From Pelodera strongyloides (taxonomy: Eukaryota > Nematoda > Chromadorea > Rhabditida > Rhabditidae), in assembly GCA_036852015.1 (NCBI GenBank), contig JAANDG010000005.1, positions 765,410-829,409 of the forward strand: a stretch of DNA of 64,000 bases, in the 5' to 3' direction. Within the stretch, counting starts at the first letter, position 1, and each line of letters begins with the position of its first letter. A model generated the notes under the pieces. That model saw only the letters and a program-made list of their open reading frames with translations, was not told the origin of the DNA and made no database searches. Made by a program: the position numbers and the translations under genes. Positions 25,488-37,200 of this stretch are shown piece by piece.

Positions 25488-28400
25488 ATGTCTTCAAACT
25501 TGGAAGCTGAAAAATCTCTTCTATCAGAAAAGAGTGAAAATGGAAAGTTGGAATTAATGAAGAAAGAGCCGAAACACATGGACGATTTGATGCGATTGGG
25601 AAGGTAGAACAAGGATAATTGTGAAGGGTGTTAATGATTTGGGAAGCTTAATTGCCTAATTATCCTGCCAATTTTCTGCATTTATTTTGTTTGGTTGACA
25701 CGTGCGAAGCCTTACTTATTCAATCTACGCATCCTTATGTTACCTAGAACTTTGAAGATAATCATATTAGCTATGCGCACAACGCTACTGTACAAGTTAC
25801 TTTAGTACTTGAAGTTTAAAGCCGCATAACAGCCGGTTTTTGAAGCGAACGTTTGTCTGGCGCTGTTTTCCCATGTAGTGTATCCAAATTGTTTATTCTA
25901 CTCACATTCACTTGCATACGACACATGAAAATATCGTTTCCGACGTTAGTTCAAAAACCGGCCGTTATATCGTCTTAACCTGCACTGGGACATACGAGAG
26001 TCTAGTCCAGATAGGCTCACCATTAGAAGCCTTGGAAGCCATGTCCACATTTATGCTATAATCAACTCTCCATTCCAGATACTGTTTTCTATGTCTGGTT
26101 GTAATCGAAGTGATGACATTGACCTCTTTGATATGCATGATTTACATGGTTTATGCAGGTAAAATATTATACTTCTATCGCTGATTTACTAAACATTCGT
26201 TGCATTCACAACATGGATGGGAATACAGCTTCCAAGCTACGTTTCAACCGGCTGCTTGTCGTTTTACAAACTAGAAACTAGAATGTATGAATGTCTGAAT
26301 CAGGAAGGATGATTCTAATTGTTGACTGTTGCATTCTGTAGGAGCAGCCCCTGAAGTTAAGGGCTGTGGGGATCATGTCTTCAACACCTCTGCAGAAGCG
26401 TGCGCTGTTCTATCTGAACTAAGAGAAACCACTGGATGCACACCCATTCTAGAATACCAATTCCTCTCTGTCAATATTGAGGTAAACCTTTTGTATACAT
26501 TACCATAGTCAGTTCACGAAAAATACTAATTTCTTTAAAATCACATACTATGGTGTGGGTACAACAAATGAGAAAAAGCTATCTGCGAACATGTGTCACT
26601 CCGTAAGATAAAACAAAACTATTTACAATCAGTTCGACTACCTCTGTGCTGGCGGAAAAGTGGTGAAGGATTCAATTTCCCTTCAAATGTTCGGCGTTCT
26701 TGTGGGTGCAATCGTATTCGGACAAATATCGGATGGATTTGGGAGGAAGAAGGTGAATAACTGATAATTTTTTCTGGCTTCTTTCATTGTGCATTTGGGT
26801 AGTATAACCAAACGCAGCTCATGAATAGTTGGTGAACAGGGCCCAAAACGTGTGGGCCGTCGGCATGTGGCCCACCCATTTTTGCCGCTGTGCATTGGCG
26901 AAACTTTCAGTGTGAGCAGGGCACCGTGTGTAGCCAACCGCGTAAGTTGGCGAGGGCGCGTAGCAATAGGGTACCGGTGTAGGCAAACACTTGCTAGACA
27001 ATAATTGACACTTATTTTGATAAGCAACACTAGATAGCTGTGTAAACGTGGGTCAAAGAAAAGGTGTAGATCGTACAGAAATCTCGTATGTTTTTACACT
27101 TTTTAGGCTCTGCTCATTTCCCTCTCTGGTATTTCTGTCACATGTATGTTGAACAGTTACGTGCCTTCTTTCTTCTACTTCACTCTTATGAGGATTATTG
27201 TCGGATTTTTCACAGGAGGACTCACGACGTAAGTAACTTACAAGTGTACATGCATAGGTTTATGTAATTTACGTTGATAAACAGAAAAATGATACTCCAC
27301 GATGCATTTGAAAACATAAATCTAAGTTGCACTAAACAACCACATAATTGTGGCGTTTGAGTGTACAGTAGAATTTTTTGGTCATAGTTAAATCTTGTTA
27401 TTGTTTTTTTTGGCTTCATAGTATAGTAGTTATGGTTTACAGTTAAGCCTTGTATTAACCTGCTAATTCCCCCTATTCCTTCAGTGTGCAGGGTGTGTTC
27501 ATGATCGAAAATGTGCCCAAGAAGCACCGTATGTGGATATCGACTACAGTAACCTGGTCCCCAAATTTCATCATTTTCCCCTTTATTGCCTATATATCTC
27601 ACGACTGGAGGACACTGCTGCAAGTGAATGCCGCTGCCGCAGGACTTGCATGCGTTCTATTGTTGTGAGTGGTTTACATCTTTAGTTAATTTATTTTATA
27701 AGCTGTAGTAGCGAAATGGACAGGGGCAGGATTTCCATGTAACAAGTTATATGAATTGTCAAAGTAACAAGTTATATGAATTGTCTATTGTACAATGTAT
27801 GTCTTTTAAAAAGTATGTTGCATAACTTAACTTGGAAAAGAAAAAATAGATCCTTATCGTTCCAGTTTCGTCTATGAAACTCCCCGATTCCTAGTACAAA
27901 AGGGTCGAATAGACGAAGCGAGGCGTGTTCTTTCCGGAATCAGAAGGATAGATGGAGATACTAGTGCTGAAAACGATGAAGACTTCGAACAAATGTTACT
28001 ACATGAAAAAGAAGTGGGTTGATTATCTGAAATCTTATTTTAGCAAGTTTAACATTAAAAAAATTCTCGTTTCTCTCCCTCCATCACTCTCGCTCCCACT
28101 CCCTCTCCCCTTTCTCCCCTCTTTCCCAAGTCCTGGGGTGCTTCCTGCTTCCTCTGGTGCTTGAAAGCAACGCTACTCTAAGTTTTTACTTCAATTGCAT
28201 GTTAATTTATATTAAGATAATCGATAGTCGTCAGAAGAAACAGCGTAAGTACACCTACTACCACATTGTATGCACTTGGACCATGATGTTATGGACGGGA
28301 ATCCTCTGCTTTGGAACGTGAGTGAAATCAGGTTGTATATTTTGTATCCATGATAATTAAGATAATTACGGATCTCTTATTTAGCAATCAAACATGAAAG

Positions 28401-28980
28401 GGTGCTGCTGGTGTCTCTCGCTTCTTGATTTGATAAGAATCGTGATCGGGTTAAACTTAAAACTTAAAACCAGCCGGTAGAGCTGTTATTTAAAATAGAA
28501 GATCTTCATAGGAATCATAGGACACGTTTATTCCAGCGCCACAGCCTCTCTCGTTAACTATGGATTGATGTTCAATATGGAGAAGTTGAGCGGATCGCTC
28601 TACTGGAACAATACCTTCTTAGGAGTGCGTGCATTTTTTTAGTCTATAGCTCAAAGTAGCATAGAAAACCTACTACAGAGGTGACATAACACACCCGTTT
28701 TCAAATAGAGGACCGATGAATACATGTTCCCTCGACTGGGTCAGAGTGTCTCGGGCCAGATCCGAACTTTGGTTGTTCGTTCGATTTTCGATTATCCGTC
28801 TTCATCGTAATTCTTCAGATGATCCGTTGGGCGATGAATATATCGATCGGTATTTCTGATTGGATGTTCCCATGGTTCGGAAGGAAGTTGATCAATCTCA
28901 TTGCGGTCACTTTTAATTCATCAGCGCTAGCAATTGTCTGCTATTTGTACCTTTCTGGTAAGTTATCTCACTCTCTCTTC

Positions 28981-29024
<44 letters not shown>

Positions 29025-32000
29025 ACATAAATATTTGATATTTCATTTAAATAAGACAAAAAGGATTTTAATTTGTCAACCGTCTGCTTCTATAATCGTC
29101 CTGCCAATAATTCGTATATTTTCTCTACTGTATATATCTCAGGAAATGACGCATCCAGTGGTTGGATCCTCAGAGCCTGTACCATTGGAGTGACAGCAAT
29201 GTGCAGTCAGGTATTATTATTAATAACGTATACTATACCGGGTTGATTTTTATAATAATACGCGGTGAACAACTGCGAACCACCCGAGTAGGTGTAGCAC
29301 CAAGTTCTTCCCGGCGCACGATAAATGTTTCGCGTTGAACGTTTAGAATAAAACTTATACGGATCGCTCAAAGACCACGTTCAAGTCATGATTTCTTTCC
29401 AAAAGTTACAAGCACAAGAAAATAATTCCAGGTGTACATAGCCAAGTTCATGGCTTGTAATGAATTGTACCCGACTGCGATCAGAAATCTCTCTGTTTCG
29501 ACAATGCAAATGAGCAGTAGGATTGGAACGATATTAGCCCCACAATTGTTCTACTTGGTGGGTGATTTGGTGCACTGAGGGAACTTCGTGTTGGGGAACG
29601 AGATATGGACTGGGAAATGGCTTGGGCGCCAATACGCGCCATAAAACGATAAGCCTGGCCTGCAAGCGGCGTTAAAGCGGCGAACAGAATAGCCCGCCTT
29701 TCCCATTTGATAAATGCACTTTGCACGCCAAGTTTCGTCACGGATATGCGATATGCGCGTCTAATTTGCATGTTCCTGGCATACGTGTGGTCTCCCTAAG
29801 AGGGCTAGGTGGGTGCCAGCTCCAAATTGGTACACATTTCACTGTTGATGTATTTAGACCGACGTCAACCCAGTGATTCCATATTCTGTTCTTCTCTTCT
29901 TAACATTGATTGACTTGGTCGCTTTCCAGGTATATCTTAGTTTTCTTCACATTTTTGTATTTATAAACGTCATTTTTTCCGACATAAATTTATTTGATAC
30001 TGATAGATTTTTGAAGATAGCCTTGCTTTATACGTCAGAAAGGAGGTCAAAGTAGGGGGGCCATAGCTATACGTCACGGTGACGAGGTTTGCTGATTGAG
30101 GAGTTATTCTCAAATAGAAGTTACCAGTCTGTTAAAGGGATCGGCTCACCTCAAATCTTGTCTGTTTTTTTTGTTTCTTTATTTTCTATAAGGGATAATA
30201 AAAATTTGGAATACAAAAAGTAGTGTTATATTTCAATACTCACGAAGATATTAGGTGATAAAGTGGTGGATCGATCGGCCCGAAATGAAAAAGTGTTAAT
30301 TGTCCCATACAAACAAGGCAGGACAATTACACTTTTTCATTTCGGGCCGATCGATCCCCCACTTTATCACCTAATATCTTCGTGAGTATTGAAATAGAAC
30401 ACTACTTTTTGTATTCCAAATTTTTATTATCCCTTATAGAAAATAAAGAAACAAAAAAAACAGACACGATTTGAGGTGAGCCGATCCCTTTAACGTGACT
30501 TTCCATTAGCGAAATAATATAATTGAACGCCGTCTTCGCAGAGCGTACCTACAATAATAAAAATACTACAAAAGCAGTCCCATACGGCAAAAAAATCAAT
30601 AAAAATTTGTAATTTTATTTTTTTTGTAATTTGATTTTTGTATGTAATGAAGTTAAAGGGAGAGGCCCACGAGAAAAAACTTTTGTGCGATTTATTTGCA
30701 CAGAATGTCCGGAATTTCAGAAATGTTACTGTGAAATCCGCATTTCTTTGCACCTAAAACTCACAGAGTTATTCCCCTGCAAACAGTTCGACCAGATACC
30801 GTAATCAGAAACGTTTTCACGGTTTATATCCATCCATTAGCATTCTTTCTCTTTATAATAATGATTAAACGAATAAAGATTATTCCTACGATTATAAAAA
30901 GGCGTTTCCAATACTGTAGTGCCCTAAAAGCGCAAAATTGATTCTGACTACGGTACCTTTCCGAACTGTTTGCTGGGGAATAACTCGGTGAGTTTTAGGT
31001 GCAAGGAAATGCGGTTTTCACAGTTACATTTCTGAAATTCCGGACAGTCTGTGCAAATAAATTAAGGGAAACTTTTTTCTCGTGGGCCTCTCCCTTTAAG
31101 ACTAAACGTTGGCCTACTTATGCACGAAACAGTAGATTTTCGCAACGAGCACGCCACAACCAAACAAACGAATTGTGTTACTTTGTATAATAAGATTCCT
31201 TGCAGGCTTGCATATTGTACATATTGTTCAGAGTCATTGCAACTTTTCAGTTTTTTAAAAATATACAAACCTAAACTGTGACTTGAATTTATTTTTGTGT
31301 ATACAACTGTCCGCACTCTGATAGTTTCTTTTTGACAGTGATGAGATTCGGATTATCTTTCGAGGAGCTTATGAAGAAGCCTCTTTCTGTATCTTGTATA
31401 TCCTCTTTATTAGTTCACACACTGTATTTTCAGAGCAGTATAACATATGGTTTACGAAACGTATGCTGGAAAGCTGAATTGCCATGTAATTATGCAAATT
31501 ATTTACGAACAGGGCAGAAAAATACCAAAATTTGCATAAAATACATGGGAATGCAGTTGTTCAAATACGCTTCAAAAAGTGGGCGTTATGCCATTATATC
31601 GCCCTTATTTCCTCCTGCTGATTGTGAGATTTGGCCTGGCAATAAAATAATTATGTTTCGTTTGTAGCTCATATCTAATGGAAAATACGATGTTTCAATT
31701 ATTATCAAGCGTTTGCGCTCTTGGATGTTCGCAACGAAGTTCCATGCAAATTAGAAAATCTAAGGTTATAAAGGAGAGTCGGAGCTCAGTCTTGAGCGAG
31801 CGAAATCGAATCTTATTGAACGATTTTTTTCAATATGTGTTGCAAGCGTTTCATATAAATGTGCTCATTGTTCCTGCATTTTGAACCTTGAAGTATTGAA
31901 AATCGGCTCAGGCGGCGATAGCCTCTGGTAATTGCATATAAGAAACCGTTACAAGTGATACTATATATAATATGGTTTATTGGAAGAAATAAACAAAGAA

Positions 32001-33483
32001 ACAAAGAAAGAGCATACAGTGTAATAATGGACAACTAATGTCAAATGTCAACCAACAGGAACCCTAAGACACGGCGCTTCACAACGCACGTATACTGACG
32101 AGGGACCAAAAGGATACTGAATGGTAATTCCTTATAAAGAAATAAATAAAACATACAAACATACAAACATACAAACATACAAAAAACATAAAACATGCAA
32201 CGGCACCCTTGCTGCAGTTCATAAATGTAATGCAGTCGATTACAGTGGTAATTACAGTAATGCTTAAACTATTTAATCCTTGTATCTTTTAATAATTTTT
32301 TACAGAGGGTAGTGTTTTAAATTATTATCATAGTATAATATGCATAATTTCTTAGCGTTCCTTCAGATCAAGATCAATACATGTACACCCTTATCCTTAT
32401 CACGCCTTCTTTCGCGACCAAATACTGATTCACACTCCGTTTATGAATTGAAACCGGGTTTTCTAGTTTCTTTCTCTAATAAGTATATACCACATTTTTA
32501 AGTCACTATATTTATTGATTGGTAAAATAAACAAACTTTAAATGATTTCCTCACTACAAGGCTACAAAACTACATATTCTCAGATTCTGAACTGATAATT
32601 GGGATTAACTGACACACAAGAAACGTGAGTCCAAATACCTTCATGTGCGTGATTTCGTCTCATTTTGGTAACTCTTTTACAAGTACTATTTTTGCTACTC
32701 TCGAAAGTCTGTTATTATATGAAAATCGCGGAACTTCGAAATTAGCATAAAAAATTATGTTAATTGTGAGCATTCAGGATTATGCAAATTGAATTAAGTA
32801 AAATTGCCATGTTATTTTGTTATTTACATTTTTTACATTTATTTTATCCGCTTCCAACAAAAGGAAAACCCTTATTATACTACGTTCCTGGGTGCGCAGC
32901 GCCCCTTCTGCCAGCCGCGCAAATTGGAGTGCACGCGTAGCCAGCCGCGCAGTTTCCAGTGCGGGCGTAGTCAACCGCGTACCGCGCAGAGGGGGGCGCA
33001 CCCAGCCGCGTAGTATGCAAACTACGCGGCTGGGTGCGCGGTGCCTCGGGGAGCTCAACCGCGCAGCGCACCCCCAGCCAACCGCGCAGGGGGCCCCCAG
33101 CCAGCCGCGTAGGGGGGCAAAAAGAAGGGGCGTTCGCGGTTGAAGACCAGAGTATAAAGAAGAAAGAGTTTGCACTCTTGGATGTTCGCTACGAAGTTTC
33201 GACACGCAAATTAGAATATCAGAAGGCTATAAAAGGAGAGTCGGAGCTCAGTCTTGAGCAAGCGAAATCGAATCTTATTGCATGCATTTTTTAATATACG
33301 TTGCAGTGCTCAGTGTTCCTGCATTTTTAACCTTGAAGTATTGAAAAGTCGCCTCAGGCGATAGCCGTCTGGTAGTAGATAACTTCAATCAATTTCAATA
33401 ATTTGCTTTACATTTCAGTGGTAATCAAAGGTCGAAGGAAGTTGGACTTGATTCCCGAGCGAATCAACACAGTTTCTAGTTGA
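25488..33483 (+). CDS. MFS transporter, organic cation transporter type
   Basis: Thirteen exons agree in phase: 25488-25603, 26079-26158, 26342-26481, 26633-26752, 27107-27228, 27485-27664, 27866-28013, 28217-28317, 28537-28624, 28819-28957, 29143-29210, 29432-29557 and 29858-29929. The ATG follows the acceptor AACTTCAG three bases upstream; an in-frame ATG at 25386 is an alternative. Family evidence: a first membrane helix (CLVVIEVMTLTSLICMIY), a large Cys-containing loop, the MFS loop signature GQISDGFGRKK, ETPRFL before the long cytoplasmic loop, and NELYPTAIRN near the end, the hallmark of SLC22-like transporters. It probably moves organic ions across the plasma membrane; the substrate cannot be read. 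A last exon at 33419-33483 encodes KGRRKLDLIPERIN, which suits the family's C-terminus, but one short linking exon was not found in the repeat-filled 3.5-kb last intron. Confidence 0.85.
25816..25978. mobile_element. TTAA-flanked MITE, AACAGCCGGTTTTTGAA family
   Basis: TTAA at both ends (25816-25819, 25975-25978). The left arm reads AAAGCCGCATAACAGCCGG, the right its imperfect inverse, giving a 163-bp foldback in intron 1 of the transporter gene. A related but incomplete end is at 43468-43497. Confidence 0.75.
27730..27786. repeat. 24-base tandem duplication
   Basis: Two adjacent copies of a unit containing AACAAGTTATATGAATTGTC lie in an intron of the transporter gene. Confidence 0.75.
28968..29024. 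repeat. CT microsatellite
   Basis: An almost pure (CT)n run follows the donor of transporter exon 10 within the intron. Confidence 0.9.
29570..29800. repeat. GC-rich intron insert
   Basis: An interval of about 230 bases in the transporter intron is much richer in G+C than its surroundings (GGCGCCAATACGCGCC and similar). It may be a degenerate repeat related to the insert near 26800-27000; no clear ends are visible. Confidence 0.4.
30132..30492. mobile_element. TTAA-flanked MITE, AGGGATCRGCTCACC family
   Basis: TTAA at 30132-30135 and 30489-30492 bounds a foldback with ends AGGGATCGGCTCACC. The arms match almost base for base over more than 150 bases; the two halves meet around ACAAGGCAGGACAATT. 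Same family as 16558-16840. It lies in the last, very long intron of the transporter gene. Confidence 0.9.
30653..31099. mobile_element. TTAA-flanked MITE, AGGGAGAGGCCCACGAG family
   Basis: TTAA at both ends; the first arm starts AGGGAGAGGCCCACGAG and the second is its inverse. Both arms carry CCGGAATTTCAGAAATG and AACTC(A/G)C(A/C)GAGTT-like sequence, so the match extends over roughly 130 bases per arm. In the last transporter intron. Confidence 0.88.
31715..31935. repeat. Dispersed repeat, left copy
   Basis: About 200 bases are repeated at 33168-33375 in the same orientation: CTCTTGGATGTTCGC, GGAGAGTCGGAGCTCAGTC, AACCTTGAAGTATTGAAAA and a tail of the form CAGGCG...TCTGGTA. The two copies flank the GC-rich minisatellite. 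A similar tail is seen at about 964-993. Confidence 0.8.
32147..32182. repeat. ACATACAA tandem repeat
   Basis: About four to five copies of an eight-base unit (CATACAAA) in the long last intron of the transporter gene. Confidence 0.85.
32888..33122. repeat. GC-rich minisatellite, CCAGCCGCGYAG units
   Basis: At least seven spaced, degenerate units built on AGCCGCGCAG/AGCCGCGTAG occur over about 235 bases, with an inverted stretch (ACGCGGCTGGGTGCGCGG) near 33025. The interval is strikingly G+C-rich inside AT-rich sequence. Open frames on both strands here are an artefact of the composition. Confidence 0.85.
33168..33375. repeat. Dispersed repeat, right copy
   Basis: Direct copy of 31715-31935 with a few differences; see that entry. 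Confidence 0.8.
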
Positions 33484-33498
33484 GTATTGTCAATAATT

Positions 33499-34210
33499 AT
33501 GGTGAATAAGTATACCCGACTTCCAACTGGAGATGACCCACTTTATGATTCAATGGTGAGGAGAGCTATGTTTGCAAAGAGTTAACTGTACCGGATTATC
33601 CCGGATACCGGATATAGTACAAAGACAAACGCGAGGACAAAGAGTCATAAATACTGTTAGAATTGCTTTTAATCGTTAATCTTTTGGTGTAGCATTGTCG
33701 TGATCGGATTGGCGCCAATTGTACACGCGCGACGAATCCACGGTTTCTAGCGCACACTCGCAGACAACAGACTACAAGTGGAGAATCGGAGTCGTATTTA
33801 GTCTGGATTTGGGTCCACTGCTTTACTACACAAATATCTCAATTTTTTTTCAGAATACTTATGTTCAGCATTTAGCTATGCTGTTTTGCGAGATCTTGGT
33901 ACCAATTTCTCGGATCTACATCCCAGCCCCAGCCCGAGTAAATAACCGTAGTTTGTTTACGTCTTATTTCAGTCAAGAAGAAGGGTACTCGTACATTTCC
34001 TCCGTCAAACTATTCCATACGTTGCATTGGTGTGCATTGTTCTCTATATTGCGTCCTCATTCTTGGTAAAAGTAAGTGTGATTGTTGTCTGTCTTTTTTT
34101 TTCATATCTTTCTTACTTATATGAATCACAGTTATACAAGGCAGATCAGAATTTATTTTTAATGACCAAGGAATGAGCAACTCCTTTGTTTCTATTTCAT
34201 TATTACAACA

Positions 34211-34262
<52 letters not shown>

Positions 34263-37200
34263 TAAAGAATTAGACGGACGTTAAGAAAACAGTAATCCTT
34301 GAGTTGAAACGTATTTTTATTCAATTTAGAATGAATACACTGTATACAGCGTAGAAGAGCCGGACGTCACATCGTTGAGATCCAACTGGAGTATTGTTGT
34401 GAAAAACGGAGTGTGGGATGAAGAGAAGCGAGAAAATAATAAAGAAGAACAATTGGGAGCCACTAATGAGGTTTGCTTAGATTTACTTCTCGAGAAAACA
34501 AGTTTGAGGGGAAAGACTTAGGCCACAAATTGGACTTTAGGCTTACTCCTAGGTTTAGGCTTAGGCCTAGAATAGGAGTAGCAGTAGTTACAGAAATAGA
34601 CCGTGGAAGAATAAGGTTATTTCCAATATTAGGAACGAGAAGAGTCTTACTTATCTACTTGTTTCCAAGAGCCACTAGTTTCCAGAAGACGTTAGTAACT
34701 AGCATTTACTCAATTGATCAATAGTTTTAACTCCAAATATTAATTTTTAGAAGTGTGTCCTCCCTAAATTGGACGTGAATAGTCCCGAGATTGCCCCGTT
34801 CTACATACCAGTTCCGCCTATCAACTGTAGTGGAAAATATGAGGAGAATTGGGCGTATGCCAGCATGGGAACTATCAAATTGAAAGAGTTAGTACTATGT
34901 TTTCTGCATGGTATTCTTCGGCTGACTAAACGTCGTGCAGGAGCCGCCATTTATGGGGCACGCTGTTTACATACTAGAATGTGCCAAAGATATGCCAAAT
35001 TCCGCCGCGCATCAATAGGTTGACCCCAATTTATGTTTCTACATTATTTGCCGATGCTACGTTTATAGTAAGGAGTATTTATTTACGAGAAACAAAGTTA
35101 ATTACCACCGAAGAGTTCAAAAAGTTCGAAACAGTATTATGTGAAACGCGGTGTACCCGCAGTAATGCTGTGTACCCGCAGTAATGCTAGGTCTATTTTT
35201 AAAACCAATATTTTATAAATCGCAAGTGTTTGTTTCAGAAAATATTCTTCTGCTAAATGTGTCGGTCGACCACTTGAGAACAAATTGGGGAAGAAAACGA
35301 AAGTGGGATTTCCCTTCACTGTTCCCACTGATGGGTACCAACTCGAATGTAAAATGGGCGAAAAACAGTGGTTGGAAAATTGTATATTCAGCATGAATTT
35401 AGATTGCAAAACTCTTTTCCGTCCAAATTTTTAAATTATGTTTCCTTATTCATTCGGTATTGAGCGCGTTTTTAAAGGGACGGGCCCATCAAAATAAACC
35501 CATATTTTGCATGTTTTTATAATTTGTATAAAGGGGGTAAGCTTCGCAGGTTTAGGCTTACACTTATGAATGGAATGCTCGCTGGAATTATTTGGTAGCT
35601 CACAGCTAACGTACACTGTGTTTTGCACGATAGGATTCAGAATCTGGCGTTTTTTTAGGTCCAACATTTTCTTGACGATTGCAAAAACTGACAAGAATGT
35701 TATTGAAGAACAAAGGAAGAAGGTTGAAAAAAAGGCAGAAAGGTTGGTGTTTTTATTTATTTTCTACAAGATTCTCAATATTTGTCGTTATCCACTTGCT
35801 CGCTACTTACTAGCACACGTTTTTGATGTTTTCAAACTCCGAATTTGTCCGTCTCGCACCTTACTCGGGAACACACTCCAGAATTCATATACCACAGTAT
35901 TTCAGGCCTATTTCCGTATATTTATTGGGAATTGACTCGATATCCCAGGTTAATATGAGGAGAATGATGCCGCTGACTATGGAATATTTGGAGAAGAAAA
36001 TGGGAAGTATTGTTTTTAATGGTAAGTGTGTTCTAGCGCCTGACTTCAGCGGGATAAAGCCTAGCCGAAAAAAATTTCAGCGGGATAAAGCCTAGCCGAA
36101 ATTTAGTGTACATATCTTATAATAATCCCCCCTTTATACAAATTATAAAATCATGCTAAACATATGTTTATTTTGATGTGCCCGTCCCTTTAATTGTCTA
36201 TTTCAGGCTACAGCACTCTGGGAGATGGTACCGTGAGTGCATTCTCAGCTATTCTGGCGGGGACCACAAAAGACGACTTGCCAACTATTGGGTTGGTATT
36301 ATTCCGCAAATTTTTTAATTATTCTTTTGCATTGCCCAACACTTCCACCATTGCGCGTAAGTAGTGCTCCCGTAAGGTGTTGTGACACCCTCCCAACTGA
36401 CGCGTGCTGCAGATGTGCTATCCATCTTTCAATTGTGCATATTTTCACTCTATCGGAGCAGCCCACGCATGCATTGGGTCCGTCGTCCCGCAATTTGGCC
36501 TCCTCGTTATAAACAAGTGCACCCAGTTTGATTTTTCCCAGCTATTTCAACATGAATTTCAGTTTCAATAGACAGGCCGATGTATCGAAAATGGCACTCA
36601 ATGACTTCAAAACTAATGGCTATATGACTATGTATGCAGAGGATTGCTATGATATGGGTATGTTGAACCTTTTACATTTCGCGCACACCAATGAGACCTG
36701 TACTATTTTTGAAATAGACAGTTCAATGAACTGGATATTGTATCATTGATTTGCACAGACAATTGTCATGGAGATTTTCTCAGCACAGTGTGTTTTTCGT
36801 TCGCCTATCCTAAGGCGCACCAGTGCCCACCATTCAACTTATTTGGGATGAGGCTTACGAGGATCGCGCGGCCTCCACTCTGGGCCAGTGTCGCGGCAGT
36901 AGGCTAGTAGGCATTCAACCTTGCCTTTTCTTATTCTCTTATCTCTTACCTTAGGGATTTTCTACACAAATCACGGGGGATTCCACACGGCTCCCTCCCA
37001 TCACTTCCCGCGTCCTTTCTTCAAACAACAAGAGAAAATGAATGAAAAACTGTGGTATTGGTACCGATTGTACTGTAATGGGGATGTGGAGATGTACAAG
37101 GTAAAATATCACATAAGATGTAATATTAAAGTAACAAATCTTAGACTTTTCTTGGCGTAGATACTACATCTGTCCGGTGTCAAGGTGAAGAAGCAAGGTA

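Noticed and set aside
32780..33205. Overlapping open frames of up to 141 codons on both strands
   Set aside because: They follow the G+C-rich minisatellite; long frames there are a composition artefact.
34940..35020. Possible extra DUF229 exon
   Set aside because: Direct joining of 34887 to 35239 is in phase and gives family-like sequence; the extra segment brings stop codons.
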